From an uncultured Ruminococcus sp. (GTDB lineage: Bacteria; Bacillota; Clostridia; Oscillospirales; Ruminococcaceae), in assembly GCF_946187255.1 (NCBI RefSeq), contig NZ_CAMHRZ010000204.1, positions 1 through 6,213 on the forward strand: DNA of 6,213 bases, read 5' to 3'. How positions within the stretch are numbered: the stretch's first letter is position 1; each line of letters opens with the position of its first letter. Below are positions 1-6,211 of this stretch, piece after piece. A program made the translations under genes and the position numbers. Below the pieces are notes generated by a model. The model was not told the origin of the DNA. It was given only the letters and a program-made list of their open reading frames with translations, and did no database searches.

Positions 1-19
1 TAAAGAATGGAGAAGATCA

Positions 20-1207
20 ATGAAAAGAACGCTGTCTTTACTGATCGGGACTGCTGCGGCTGTCATACTCGGTGCGATAAATGCAGCTGCCGAAAATGTC
101 TCGCCTGACACAAGAAAAGCTGTCGAAACTTCCGACGGTGTGACCTTTAGTGTAGCCTCCGATGTGCTCTCAGCTTCACAATTCAAGGAGGATACAAAGA
201 TAACCGTAAGTCTATCTGAGACCGAGGGTGATGAATGCCCCGTCAAGCTGGTGCTCAACTACTGGGATGCAAATACAGACCTTAACAACGGTATCGGCGC
301 ACCTGCATCCGTTGAGGCTGAAGCGACGGAATATAAGGACGGAAACGCTGTGTTCGACTATGACACCATCACAGCCGCACTGGGCGATACCGACCTTTCA
401 ATGGTATATTCCATCGACGTGCTTGCGACGGGCGAGACCGTGACCTGCAAGGGCTTTGAAGCGACGGATGTATACTCGGCAGCCGAAATGGCTGAGAATG
501 ATATACTCCGCACCACATGGGTACACGTCCGCAAGCCTAAAGAGACCGATAACTGGGGACAGAGCGCATCCATCGGCGTTGACCAGTTCGATACTTCCAC
601 TATGACCGATAAGACTTGGGTCATAGCTCAGTTTGAATCGGAGCTGCCCGATGATACCTTTACCAATGCTGTGGAACTGATACTCCAGAGCACCGATGAT
701 ACAGTATCACCAAAGGCAAAGAACGGCACTGTATGGGGCAAGGTATCCCCTGTCCTGTTCAACAACCACTACGCTATGTTCCTGTACGAGGATATGGTGG
801 ACGCTTACGGCACTGAGGATATGTCCTGCGTTACTGTGGTATATGTGGGAGATACGGGCAACGGCAAGATCAAGTGTACTGATCTCTATGCACTGAGATG
901 CAAGACCCTCTTCACGGAGGAACCTGAGGAAGAAAGCTCGGAAGCAGTGACCGAAGAAAGCTCGCAGGAGGAATCCACTGCAGAGTCAACTGTGGAGACC
1001 GATACTTCTGCCGATGCAGCCGCTGTTGAGGAAAACAGCAACGATTCACACGCAGACGAGAAGACCACCACCAAAAAGAATATCGTATTCATCATAATAG
1101 GAATTGTCGCAGGTATCGTCATCGCAGGCATCGTGGTGTACATCATACTTGGCAAGAAGAGCAAGGAAGCCTACGATATAAGCAAGCACAGATTTATCAA
1201 GAAATAA
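20..1207 (+). CDS. Secreted, membrane-anchored protein with duplicated ectodomain, function unknown
   Basis: I do not recognise a named family. The 395-residue product has an N-terminal signal peptide: basic MKRT, a hydrophobic core at about residues 5-20, and a likely signal peptidase I site after NAAA near residue 24. The ectodomain is about residues 25-297. It is followed by a low-complexity acidic Ser/Thr/Glu/Ala linker (about 298-350), one hydrophobic transmembrane helix (about 354-378) and a short basic tail ending FIKK. It is therefore predicted to sit in the membrane with the ectodomain outside and the linker spanning the wall; there is no LPXTG motif. Residues about 50-153 and 187-292 resemble each other (V-K/E-L-V/I-L, then A-x-F-x-Y, then a late A-x-G-x-x-D-L/M-S block), which suggests two beta-rich modules. 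Five cysteines fall in the ectodomain (73, 143, 270, 286, 294). The start is supported by GGAG at 9-12 with a 7-nt spacer. The gene converges on the dnaK operon and is probably unrelated to it. A binding or adhesion role is possible but unproven. Confidence 0.88.
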   Translation: MKRTLSLLIGTAAAVILGAINAAAENVSPDTRKAVETSDGVTFSVASDVLSASQFKEDTKITVSLSETEGDECPVKLVLNYWDANTDLNNGIGAPASVEAEATEYKDGNAVFDYDTITAALGDTDLSMVYSIDVLATGETVTCKGFEATDVYSAAEMAENDILRTTWVHVRKPKETDNWGQSASIGVDQFDTSTMTDKTWVIAQFESELPDDTFTNAVELILQSTDDTVSPKAKNGTVWGKVSPVLFNNHYAMFLYEDMVDAYGTEDMSCVTVVYVGDTGNGKIKCTDLYALRCKTLFTEEPEEESSEAVTEESSQEESTAESTVETDTSADAAAVEENSNDSHADEKTTTKKNIVFIIIGIVAGIVIAGIVVYIILGKKSKEAYDISKHRFIKK

Positions 1208-1226
1208 CATAGTATAACGCCCTAAA

Positions 1227-1263
1227 GCCCCGCAGGATACATTGTCCTGCGGGGCAAATTTTT
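1227..1263 (+). terminator. Intrinsic terminator of the membrane-anchored protein gene
   Basis: An 11-bp perfect GC-rich stem pairs 1227-1237 with 1245-1255 around a 7-nt loop. It is followed by AAA and then five T at 1259-1263. It starts 19 nt after the stop codon at 1207. The T-run is displaced three bases from the stem, so efficiency is uncertain. In the opposite direction the stem is followed by only TTT, so it could act as a weak backup for the convergent dnaJ transcript. Confidence 0.8.
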
Positions 1264-1269
1264 GTACAG

Positions 1270-1297
1270 AAAAGCCCGGCATCCGCAGATACCGGGC
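1270..1297 (-). terminator. Intrinsic terminator of the hrcA-grpE-dnaK-dnaJ operon
   Basis: Read on the minus strand, 1297-1288 pairs with 1283-1274 in a 10-bp stem closed by a UGCG loop on a C-G pair, which fits the very stable UNCG tetraloop class. Four U residues (1273-1270) follow at once. One pair (1291 with 1280) is a U-G wobble in the minus-strand RNA but would be a C-A mismatch in plus-strand RNA, so the element suits minus-strand transcription. The stem begins 5 nt after the dnaJ stop codon, so no further gene is expected in the operon. Confidence 0.85.
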
Positions 1298-1302
1298 AAT
1301 AA

Positions 1303-2460
1303 TTATTTGAATATGTCTTTCAGCTTGTCCAGCTTTTCCTTGAAGGAATTCTTCTTGGCGTAGTTCTTCTCGTTCAGCGAACGCTCGAATTCGCGGAGTT
1401 TTTCCTTCTGTTCGCGGTTGAGGTTGCGGGGAACTTCAACGTTTATGCGCACATAGTGGTCGCCGTAGTCATTGCGGTTAAGACGCTTGATGCCCTTGCC
1501 TTTCAGCCTGAATACGGTGTTGCTCTGTGTTCCTTCGGGAACTGTGTACTTCACCTTACCGCTTACGGTAGGCACCGTTATCTCGTCACCGAGTGTTGCC
1601 TGCGCGTAGGATATGGGTATATCCGTCCATACATCGTAGCCGTCGCGCTCAAATATGGGGTCGGGACGTACAGTTACGTTGATATGCAGGTCGCCGCTGG
1701 GTCCGCCGTTGGTACCTCTGTGACCTTCACCCGCAACACGCAGTGTCTGACCGTCGTCGATACCTGCGGGGATGTCTATATCCCTCTCAACGGTCTGCTT
1801 GATCATGCCCTGTCCGCTGCACGAACGGCAGGGATTATCGACTATCCTGCCCTTTCCGCCGCAGCGTGAACAGGTGGTAGTCTGGGATATGTTGCCGAAG
1901 GGTGTCCTCTGGCTTATCCTTACTGTGCCCGTACCGTGACAGTCGGGACAGGTCTTGGGTGAAGAACCGGCAGCTGCGCCCGTACCGTTACAGTCGGGAC
2001 AAGTCTCGTTCCTTGCGTACTTCATCTTCACCTTTTTGCCTGTGCAGGCCTCCATGAAATCTATGGTGAGATTTGCACGGATATCAGCGCCGCGTCTGGG
2101 TGCATTGGGGTTAGCCGATCTTCCTCCGCCGCCTCCGCCGAAGCCGAAGCCGCTGAATATCGAATCAAAGATATCTCCCATATCAGCGAAGCCGCCGAAT
2201 CCTGCGCCGCCTGCACCGCCGCCGTAGTTGGGATCTACGCCAGCGTGACCGAACTGATCGTATCTCGCCCTCTTATCGGGGTCTGACAGCACTTCATACG
2301 CTTCGTTGACTTCCTTGAATTTTTCCTCCGCTTCCTTATCTCCGGGATGCAGATCGGGGTGATACTGCTTGGCTAGTTTTCGGAAAGCTTTTTTCAGCTC
2401 GTCCTCAGATGCGCCCTTTTGTACACCGAGGACTTCATAATAATCTCTTTTATCTGCCAT
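1303..2460 (-). CDS. dnaJ: Chaperone protein DnaJ (Hsp40, type I)
   Basis: Cytoplasmic co-chaperone that binds unfolded polypeptides, hands them to DnaK and stimulates DnaK ATP hydrolysis. The 385-residue protein has the full type I layout. The J domain is at about residues 5-70 with the essential HPD at 34-36. A Gly/Phe-rich region at about 75-115 contains a DIF motif (96-98). The zinc-binding domain has four CxxCxGxG repeats with cysteine pairs 154/157, 171/174, 197/200 and 211/214. The C-terminal substrate-binding domains run from about 220 to 345. All eight zinc ligands are present and the length is normal. The chosen start (MADKRDYY) has AGGAG 8 nt upstream and matches the usual family N-terminus; an in-frame ATG at 2481 would add seven atypical residues and lie upstream of that ribosome site. 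It is the last gene of the operon, 89 nt after dnaK and directly before a terminator. Confidence 0.98.
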   Translation of the reverse strand: MADKRDYYEVLGVQKGASEDELKKAFRKLAKQYHPDLHPGDKEAEEKFKEVNEAYEVLSDPDKRARYDQFGHAGVDPNYGGGAGGAGFGGFADMGDIFDSIFSGFGFGGGGGGRSANPNAPRRGADIRANLTIDFMEACTGKKVKMKYARNETCPDCNGTGAAAGSSPKTCPDCHGTGTVRISQRTPFGNISQTTTCSRCGGKGRIVDNPCRSCSGQGMIKQTVERDIDIPAGIDDGQTLRVAGEGHRGTNGGPSGDLHINVTVRPDPIFERDGYDVWTDIPISYAQATLGDEITVPTVSGKVKYTVPEGTQSNTVFRLKGKGIKRLNRNDYGDHYVRINVEVPRNLNREQKEKLREFERSLNEKNYAKKNSFKEKLDKLKDIFK

Positions 2461-2468
2461 ATATATCG

Positions 2469-2474
2469 CTCCTA
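2469..2474 (-). promoter_or_regulatory. Ribosome binding site that fixes the dnaJ start
   Basis: TAGGAG on the minus strand, 8 nt before the ATG at 2460. It favours that start over the in-frame ATG at 2481, which would place this site inside the coding region. Confidence 0.85.
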
Positions 2475-2501
2475 AAGGCAATGCCGTAGTATTTCAGCAT
2501 A

Positions 2502-2532
2502 AGCCCCCATTCCGCAAAACGGAACGGAGGCT
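2502..2532 (-). promoter_or_regulatory. Strong hairpin between dnaK and dnaJ (possible attenuator or mRNA processing/stability element)
   Basis: In minus-strand RNA, 2532-2520 pairs with 2514-2502 as an uninterrupted 13-bp stem with a 5-nt UUUUG loop. Two of the pairs (2528-2506 and 2525-2509) are G-U wobbles. In plus-strand RNA the same two positions would be A-C mismatches, so the structure is tuned to the operon transcript. The 3' flank is U-U-A-U-G-C rather than a U-run, so it does not look like a full intrinsic terminator. It begins 17 nt after the dnaK stop and ends 41 nt before the dnaJ start. A role in lowering dnaJ relative to dnaK, by partial termination, processing or 3'-end protection of dnaK mRNA, is inference. 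Confidence 0.7.
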
Positions 2533-2549
2533 GCCGTATCATCTGTTAA

Positions 2550-4418
2550 TTAGTCAGCGTCTGTGAACTCTGCGTCTATAACGTCGTCCTTGCCGCTGCT
2601 GCTGTCGGAAGTATCAGCGGAAGCTGCACCGCCGCCCATGTTCATGCTGTTGGGGTCGAAGCCCTGTGCGCCGCCCTGTGCGCCTGCCTGCTGGTAAACC
2701 TTGGTAGCGATCTTCTCGAAGCACTCCTGCAGATCCTTGTGCTTGCTCTTGATAGCTTCAAGGTCGGTACCCTTCAGCGCTTCCTTCAGAGATTCGATCT
2801 TGCTCTCGCACTCAGCCTTGTCAGCGGAGTCTACCTTGTCACCGAAGTCCTTCAGTGCCTTTTCAGCCTGGAATGCCAGCTGGTCAGCATTGTTCCTGGT
2901 ATCTACCTCTTCCTTCTTCTTTGCGTCCTCAGCTGCGAAAGCCTCAGCCTCCTTGACAGCCTTGTCTATGTCCTCCTTGGACATATTGGTGGAAGAAGTG
3001 ATGGTGATGTTCTGCTCCTTGCCTGTGCCGAGATCCTTAGCGGATACATGAACGATACCGTTAGCGTCGATATCGAATGTTACCTCGATCTGGGGAACAC
3101 CGCGAGGAGCGGGAGCGATGCCGTCAAGACGGAACATACCCAGCTGCTTGTTATCTCTTGCAAACTCTCTCTCACCCTGGAGAACGTTGATATCAACAGC
3201 GCTCTGATTATCAGCAGCGGTGGAGAATATCTGGCTCTTCTTGGTAGGTATAGTTGTATTTCTCTCGATGATCTTGGTGCATACGCCGCCCATTGTCTCA
3301 AGACCCAGAGACAGAGGAGTTACGTCCAGCAGCAGCAGACCGTCCTTAACGTCGCCGCCGAGAACGCCGCCCTGATAAGCAGCACCCAGTGCTACGCACT
3401 CATCGGGGTTGATGCCCTTGAAAGGCTCCTTGCCGATAAATCTCTTTACAGCCTCCTGAACAGCGGGGATTCTCGAAGAACCGCCGACCATCAGTACCTT
3501 CTGCAGCTCGTTTGCGGACAGACCGGAGTCGCTCAGTGCCTGTCTTACAGGACCCATAGTGGACTCAACGAGGTCAGCTGTCATCTCATTGAACTTAGCC
3601 TGTGTGAGTGTCATCTCCAGGTGCTTAGGACCTGTGGAATCAGCTGTGATGAAGGGCAGAGAAATTGTGGAAGAAGGAGTGGAAGACAGCTCTATCTTAG
3701 CCTTCTCAGCAGCTTCCTTCAGTCTCTGCATAGCCAGCTTGTCAGCAGTCAGGTCAACGCCCTCGGCTGTCTTGAACTCGCTGACCATCCAGTCGATGAT
3801 CCTCTGGTCGAAGTCATCGCCGCCCAGCTTGTTGTTACCTGCGGTAGCCAGTACCTCAGTAACGCCGTCGCCCATCTCGATGATGGATACATCGAAGGTA
3901 CCGCCGCCCAGGTCGTATACCATTACCTTCTGATCCTCTTCCTTATCGATACCGTAGGAAAGAGCAGCTGCGGTAGGCTCGTTGATTATTCTCTTTACAG
4001 TCAGACCAGCGATCTGACCTGCGTCCTTAGTTGCCTGTCTCTGAGCGTCGGTGAAGTAAGCGGGAACTGTGATAACAGCCTCTGTTACCTTTTCGCCCAG
4101 ATAAGCCTCAGCGTCAGCCTTCAGCTTCTGGAGTATCATAGCGGAGATCTCCTGAGGAGTATACTCCTTGCCGCCCATAGTTGCCTTATAATCGGAACCC
4201 ATGTGTCTCTTGATGGAGATAACGGTGTTCTCGAAGTTTGTAACTGCCTGTCTCTTTGCGACCTGACCTACAAGTCTGTCGCCTGTCTTAGAAAGACCTA
4301 CAACGGAAGGTGTAGTTCTTGCGCCCTCACTGTTGGGGATAACTACTGCTTCTCCGCCTTCCATAACTGCTACGCATGAATTGGTAGTACCAAGGTCAAT
4401 ACCTATAATCTTTCCCAT
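2550..4418 (-). CDS. dnaK: Chaperone protein DnaK (Hsp70)
   Basis: Cytoplasmic ATP-dependent chaperone that cycles between open ATP and closed ADP states on exposed hydrophobic peptides, with DnaJ and GrpE as partners. The 622 residues cover the whole family. The nucleotide-binding domain (about 1-357) shows the phosphate-1 motif IGIDLGTTNS (5-14), VPAYFTDAQRQAT (118-130), NEPTAAALSYG (146-156), phosphate-2 DLGGGTFDVS (169-178) and the adenosine motif VGGSSRIPAV (311-320). The interdomain linker LLLLDV is at 361-366. The substrate-binding beta domain follows to about 475. Then come a charged helical lid (about 480-577) and a Gly/Ser-rich disordered tail ending in acidic residues. The lobe after residue 70 is short, lacking the insertion found in Gram-negative DnaK, as expected for a Firmicute. 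The start has AAAGGA 10 nt upstream. Codons 15-560 contain no TTA, CTA or TCA, consistent with the codon bias of a highly expressed gene. Confidence 0.99.
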   Translation of the reverse strand: MGKIIGIDLGTTNSCVAVMEGGEAVVIPNSEGARTTPSVVGLSKTGDRLVGQVAKRQAVTNFENTVISIKRHMGSDYKATMGGKEYTPQEISAMILQKLKADAEAYLGEKVTEAVITVPAYFTDAQRQATKDAGQIAGLTVKRIINEPTAAALSYGIDKEEDQKVMVYDLGGGTFDVSIIEMGDGVTEVLATAGNNKLGGDDFDQRIIDWMVSEFKTAEGVDLTADKLAMQRLKEAAEKAKIELSSTPSSTISLPFITADSTGPKHLEMTLTQAKFNEMTADLVESTMGPVRQALSDSGLSANELQKVLMVGGSSRIPAVQEAVKRFIGKEPFKGINPDECVALGAAYQGGVLGGDVKDGLLLLDVTPLSLGLETMGGVCTKIIERNTTIPTKKSQIFSTAADNQSAVDINVLQGEREFARDNKQLGMFRLDGIAPAPRGVPQIEVTFDIDANGIVHVSAKDLGTGKEQNITITSSTNMSKEDIDKAVKEAEAFAAEDAKKKEEVDTRNNADQLAFQAEKALKDFGDKVDSADKAECESKIESLKEALKGTDLEAIKSKHKDLQECFEKIATKVYQQAGAQGGAQGFDPNSMNMGGGAASADTSDSSSGKDDVIDAEFTDAD

Positions 4419-4428
4419 AAAAATATCA

Positions 4429-4434
4429 TCCTTT
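4429..4434 (-). promoter_or_regulatory. dnaK ribosome binding site
   Basis: AAAGGA on the minus strand with an AT-rich 10-nt spacer before the dnaK ATG at 4418. The spacing is slightly long but the start is fixed by the conserved N-terminus MGKIIGIDLG. Confidence 0.7.
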
Positions 4435-4468
4435 CAGTTTTTTCTCTGTATTTATTATCGGTTAGGTG

Positions 4469-4474
4469 ATTATA
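4469..4474 (-). promoter_or_regulatory. Possible -10 box of an internal dnaK promoter (weak)
   Basis: The 97-nt grpE-dnaK gap contains an exact TATAAT on the minus strand, about 50 nt before the dnaK start. At 16-18 bp upstream I find no good -35 hexamer and there is no extended -10 TG. It may be a chance match in AT-rich DNA. The gap contains no CIRCE and no strong hairpin. Confidence 0.2.
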
Positions 4475-4515
4475 TGTTTACAGCACTGGATCGCCGTATC
4501 TATATACTTTGTCTG

Positions 4516-5100
4516 CTACGGATTTGCCACAACGACCATCGCGTATCTTATGATCCTGTCGCCTATCCTGTATCCCTTCTGGAAGACCTGTGCCACCACA
4601 TTGTCTCCCAGCTCGGGATCCTCTATCTGATTGACAGCGTTTGCGATATTCGGGTCGAAGGTCTCGCCCACAGGGTCTATCGCTTCGATGCCCAGCTTTG
4701 TCAGCGCGTCGGTGAACTGCTTGAAGATCATCTCAATGCCTGCCTTGTAAGCCTCATCTTCGGTCTCGGTGTTGAGGGCTCTTTCAAAGTTGTCGATAAC
4801 GGGGAGTATATCCGCCACCGTATCGCCCTTTACCGATGCCGAAAGCTCCAGTCTCTCCTTAGCAGAGCGCTTGCGGAAGTTATCGTACTCAGCCATAAGT
4901 CTCAGGTACTTATCCTTGCTCTCAGCCAACTCCGCTTTCAGCTTATCCTCCTCGGTAAGCTCCTCTGTGGTCTCCTCGGCGCTTACTTCCTCGGAAACGT
5001 CATCGGAAGTATCATCGGTCGCATCTCCGAAAATATCTTCGGCAGTATCCACCGTATTCTCGTCGAGCTCTTCGCTGTCCTTCCTGTTATTCTTAGCCAT
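4516..5100 (-). CDS. grpE: GrpE, nucleotide exchange factor of DnaK
   Basis: Homodimeric cytoplasmic co-chaperone that opens the DnaK nucleotide cleft and releases ADP. From this start the protein has 194 residues. There is a variable, very acidic N-terminus (about 8-52), then a long helix or coiled coil (about 53-110) carrying the family signature AEYDNFRKR (70-78). The C-terminal beta domain (about 140-194) includes GETFDPN and ends with the conserved KGYRIGDRIIRYAMV block. In the FDPN-x-x-x-A segment the usual His (as in NxH) is replaced by Ala. The start is uncertain. ATG at 5100 overlaps the hrcA stop by 8 nt, has AAGGA 11 nt upstream and suggests translational coupling. In-frame ATGs at 5112 and 5133 would add 4 or 11 residues, but their purine-rich sites touch the ATG with almost no spacer. 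The stop codon is TAG. Confidence 0.96.
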   Translation of the reverse strand: MAKNNRKDSEELDENTVDTAEDIFGDATDDTSDDVSEEVSAEETTEELTEEDKLKAELAESKDKYLRLMAEYDNFRKRSAKERLELSASVKGDTVADILPVIDNFERALNTETEDEAYKAGIEMIFKQFTDALTKLGIEAIDPVGETFDPNIANAVNQIEDPELGDNVVAQVFQKGYRIGDRIIRYAMVVVANP

Positions 5101-6127
5101 CGCTTGCGCCATCCTTTCTGTCAGTATTTTCATCCCTCTCGGATATCATATCCGTTATCCTGGATGTGAAGTATTCGAGATAGGGGATAAATTTTGAATA
5201 ATCTATCCTCATCGGACCTATCAGTCCCAGCGCACCCGCCGTCTGACCGTCCTTTGAGAACGGGGCGGTTATCATAGAGGAATTGTGTATCACAAATCCG
5301 TCTGTCTCGGGCGAGAACTTCACGCTCAGCCCCGAGAACGTCCCGTCGATAAAAGCCATAAGTTCTTTCTCGTTATCAAGGAACGAGATTATCTCCGTCT
5401 GATCGAGATCCTTGCAGGTCAGCAGATTTTTCTGCCCCTTGACGCTGACGCTCCGATCCAGCTCCTTTGTCATTTTGAGCAGCTCCGAAACCAGCGGAGA
5501 AAGGGTCATCATGTATGTCCCCATCGCTTCCGTCAGGTTCTCGATGGTCGCATCGGAGAGCTCGCTCAGCGGCAGACCGTTTAAGTTCTGCTTGACGAAA
5601 TTATCAAAGAATTCCAGCTGTTCGTGAGTAAGGTCGAATTCCAGACGGCACACCTTGTTTTTGATCTCGCCGTTGGAGGTTATCATGAGTATGACGTACA
5701 TACGCTTACCTGTAGGTATGACCTCCACCTTGGATATCAGTGAGAACTTCGGTGTGGAATTTGCCACCACCGTTGCGCACTGTGTCAGTTCCGCCAGTGC
5801 CAGCGAAGCGCTTTCCACCAGATCCTTCTCTGTAAGGAAATCATCGGGCAGCATGGAATCCAGCTGCTTCTTTTCATCCTCGCTCAGAGGATCCTGTTCC
5901 ATCAGCTTATCCACATACAGCCTGTAACCCTTATAGGTGGGCACACGCCCTGCGGATGTATGGGGCTGTTCGAGATAACCCTGCTTTTCCAGCTCTGCCA
6001 TCTCATTGCGTATCGTCGCGGAGGAAGCCTTGACGTGTGCCATGATAGCCTTTGAACCAACAGGCTCACCGCTTACTATATATTCGTCTACTATCGCAGA
6101 CAATATCCTGAGTTTTCTGTCGTCCAT
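5093..6127 (-). CDS. hrcA: Heat-inducible transcription repressor HrcA
   Basis: Dimeric DNA-binding repressor that binds CIRCE and shuts off class I heat-shock genes; in other Firmicutes the GroE chaperonin keeps it active. The 344-residue length is normal. The N-terminal winged helix-turn-helix covers about residues 1-73 with the hallmark blocks EPVGS (21-25), SSATIRNEM (35-43) and LEQPHTSAGR (52-61). The middle holds the GAF-like and insertion regions, with the family GQKNLL block at 231-236. The C-terminus has GPMRIDY (304-310). The stretch between EPVGS and SSATIR looks about two residues shorter than in HrcA proteins I recall. The start is firm because a TAA lies directly upstream in frame and the N-terminus aligns with the family. 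It is the first gene of the operon, sits directly behind the CIRCE region, and its last 8 nt overlap grpE. Confidence 0.98.
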   Translation of the reverse strand: MDDRKLRILSAIVDEYIVSGEPVGSKAIMAHVKASSATIRNEMAELEKQGYLEQPHTSAGRVPTYKGYRLYVDKLMEQDPLSEDEKKQLDSMLPDDFLTEKDLVESASLALAELTQCATVVANSTPKFSLISKVEVIPTGKRMYVILMITSNGEIKNKVCRLEFDLTHEQLEFFDNFVKQNLNGLPLSELSDATIENLTEAMGTYMMTLSPLVSELLKMTKELDRSVSVKGQKNLLTCKDLDQTEIISFLDNEKELMAFIDGTFSGLSVKFSPETDGFVIHNSSMITAPFSKDGQTAGALGLIGPMRIDYSKFIPYLEYFTSRITDMISERDENTDRKDGASDG

Positions 6128-6131
6128 TTAT

Positions 6132-6148
6132 TCACCGTCCCGCCTCCT
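6132..6148 (-). promoter_or_regulatory. hrcA ribosome binding region with two candidate Shine-Dalgarno cores
   Basis: A perfect AGGAGG lies at 6148-6143, but 15 nt before the ATG at 6127, which is longer than usual. A nearer GGTGA at 6136-6132 also matches the extended anti-SD sequence with a 4-5 nt spacer. Either may serve; the start itself is not in doubt. Confidence 0.6.
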
Positions 6149-6161
6149 GAAGCCCTACGGT

Positions 6162-6188
6162 TTAGCACTCGTGACTTTCGGGTGTTAG
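6162..6188 (-). promoter_or_regulatory. Second, degenerate CIRCE-like operator
   Basis: A perfect half-site TTAGCACTC at 6162-6170 is followed after exactly 9 nt by GGGTGTTAG at 6180-6188, which matches the canonical GAGTGCTAA at 6 of 9 positions. The spacing equals that of a true CIRCE. It overlaps the perfect element next to it by 4 bp (6185-6188), so both could hardly be filled in the standard way without contact. Binding by HrcA is inferred. Confidence 0.6.
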
Positions 6189-6211
6189 CACTCCGTCTCT
6201 CTGAGTGCTAA
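6185..6211 (-). promoter_or_regulatory. CIRCE operator (HrcA binding site)
   Basis: A perfect inverted repeat, TTAGCACTC, 9-nt spacer, GAGTGCTAA, matches the CIRCE consensus at all 18 positions. It lies 57 nt upstream of the hrcA ATG, where an HrcA-controlled operator is expected. The operon promoter is not visible and must lie beyond the right edge, so the operator is probably just downstream of or overlapping the transcription start. In RNA the same repeat could form a 9-bp hairpin in the 5' leader. Confidence 0.97.

Noticed and set aside
1..19. TAA at positions 1-3 as a possible stop codon of an upstream gene
   Set aside because: Only three bases are visible and no reading frame can be tested, so it cannot be supported.
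886..1164. A minus-strand open frame opposite the linker and membrane segment of the surface protein, rich in Ser and Val
   Set aside because: The low-complexity composition is the mirror of the acidic Glu/Ser/Thr linker. There is no ribosome site or domain.
1456..1869. A 137-codon open frame on the plus strand opposite dnaJ
   Set aside because: It is also in codon register with dnaJ, which is certain from its J domain and zinc motifs. The shorter plus-strand frames opposite dnaJ, dnaK and hrcA are shadows too.
2739..4379. A 546-codon open frame on the plus strand opposite dnaK
   Set aside because: Its codons lie exactly in register with the dnaK codons, so stops could arise only where dnaK uses TTA, CTA or TCA. 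Biased codon use removes these from codons 15-560, and the frame ends exactly at Ser14 (TCA). Such dnaK antisense frames are a known artefact that has been annotated as an NAD-specific glutamate dehydrogenase. The translation looks like no real protein.
4480..4490. CAGTGCTGT on the minus strand in the grpE-dnaK gap, resembling a CIRCE half-site
   Set aside because: It matches GAGTGCTAA at only 6 of 9 positions and has no partner half-site at the proper spacing.
4333..5169. A 278-codon open frame on the plus strand opposite grpE and the start of dnaK
   Set aside because: It is in codon register with grpE and explained by the same avoidance of TTA, CTA and TCA. It has no recognisable domain and no convincing ribosome site.
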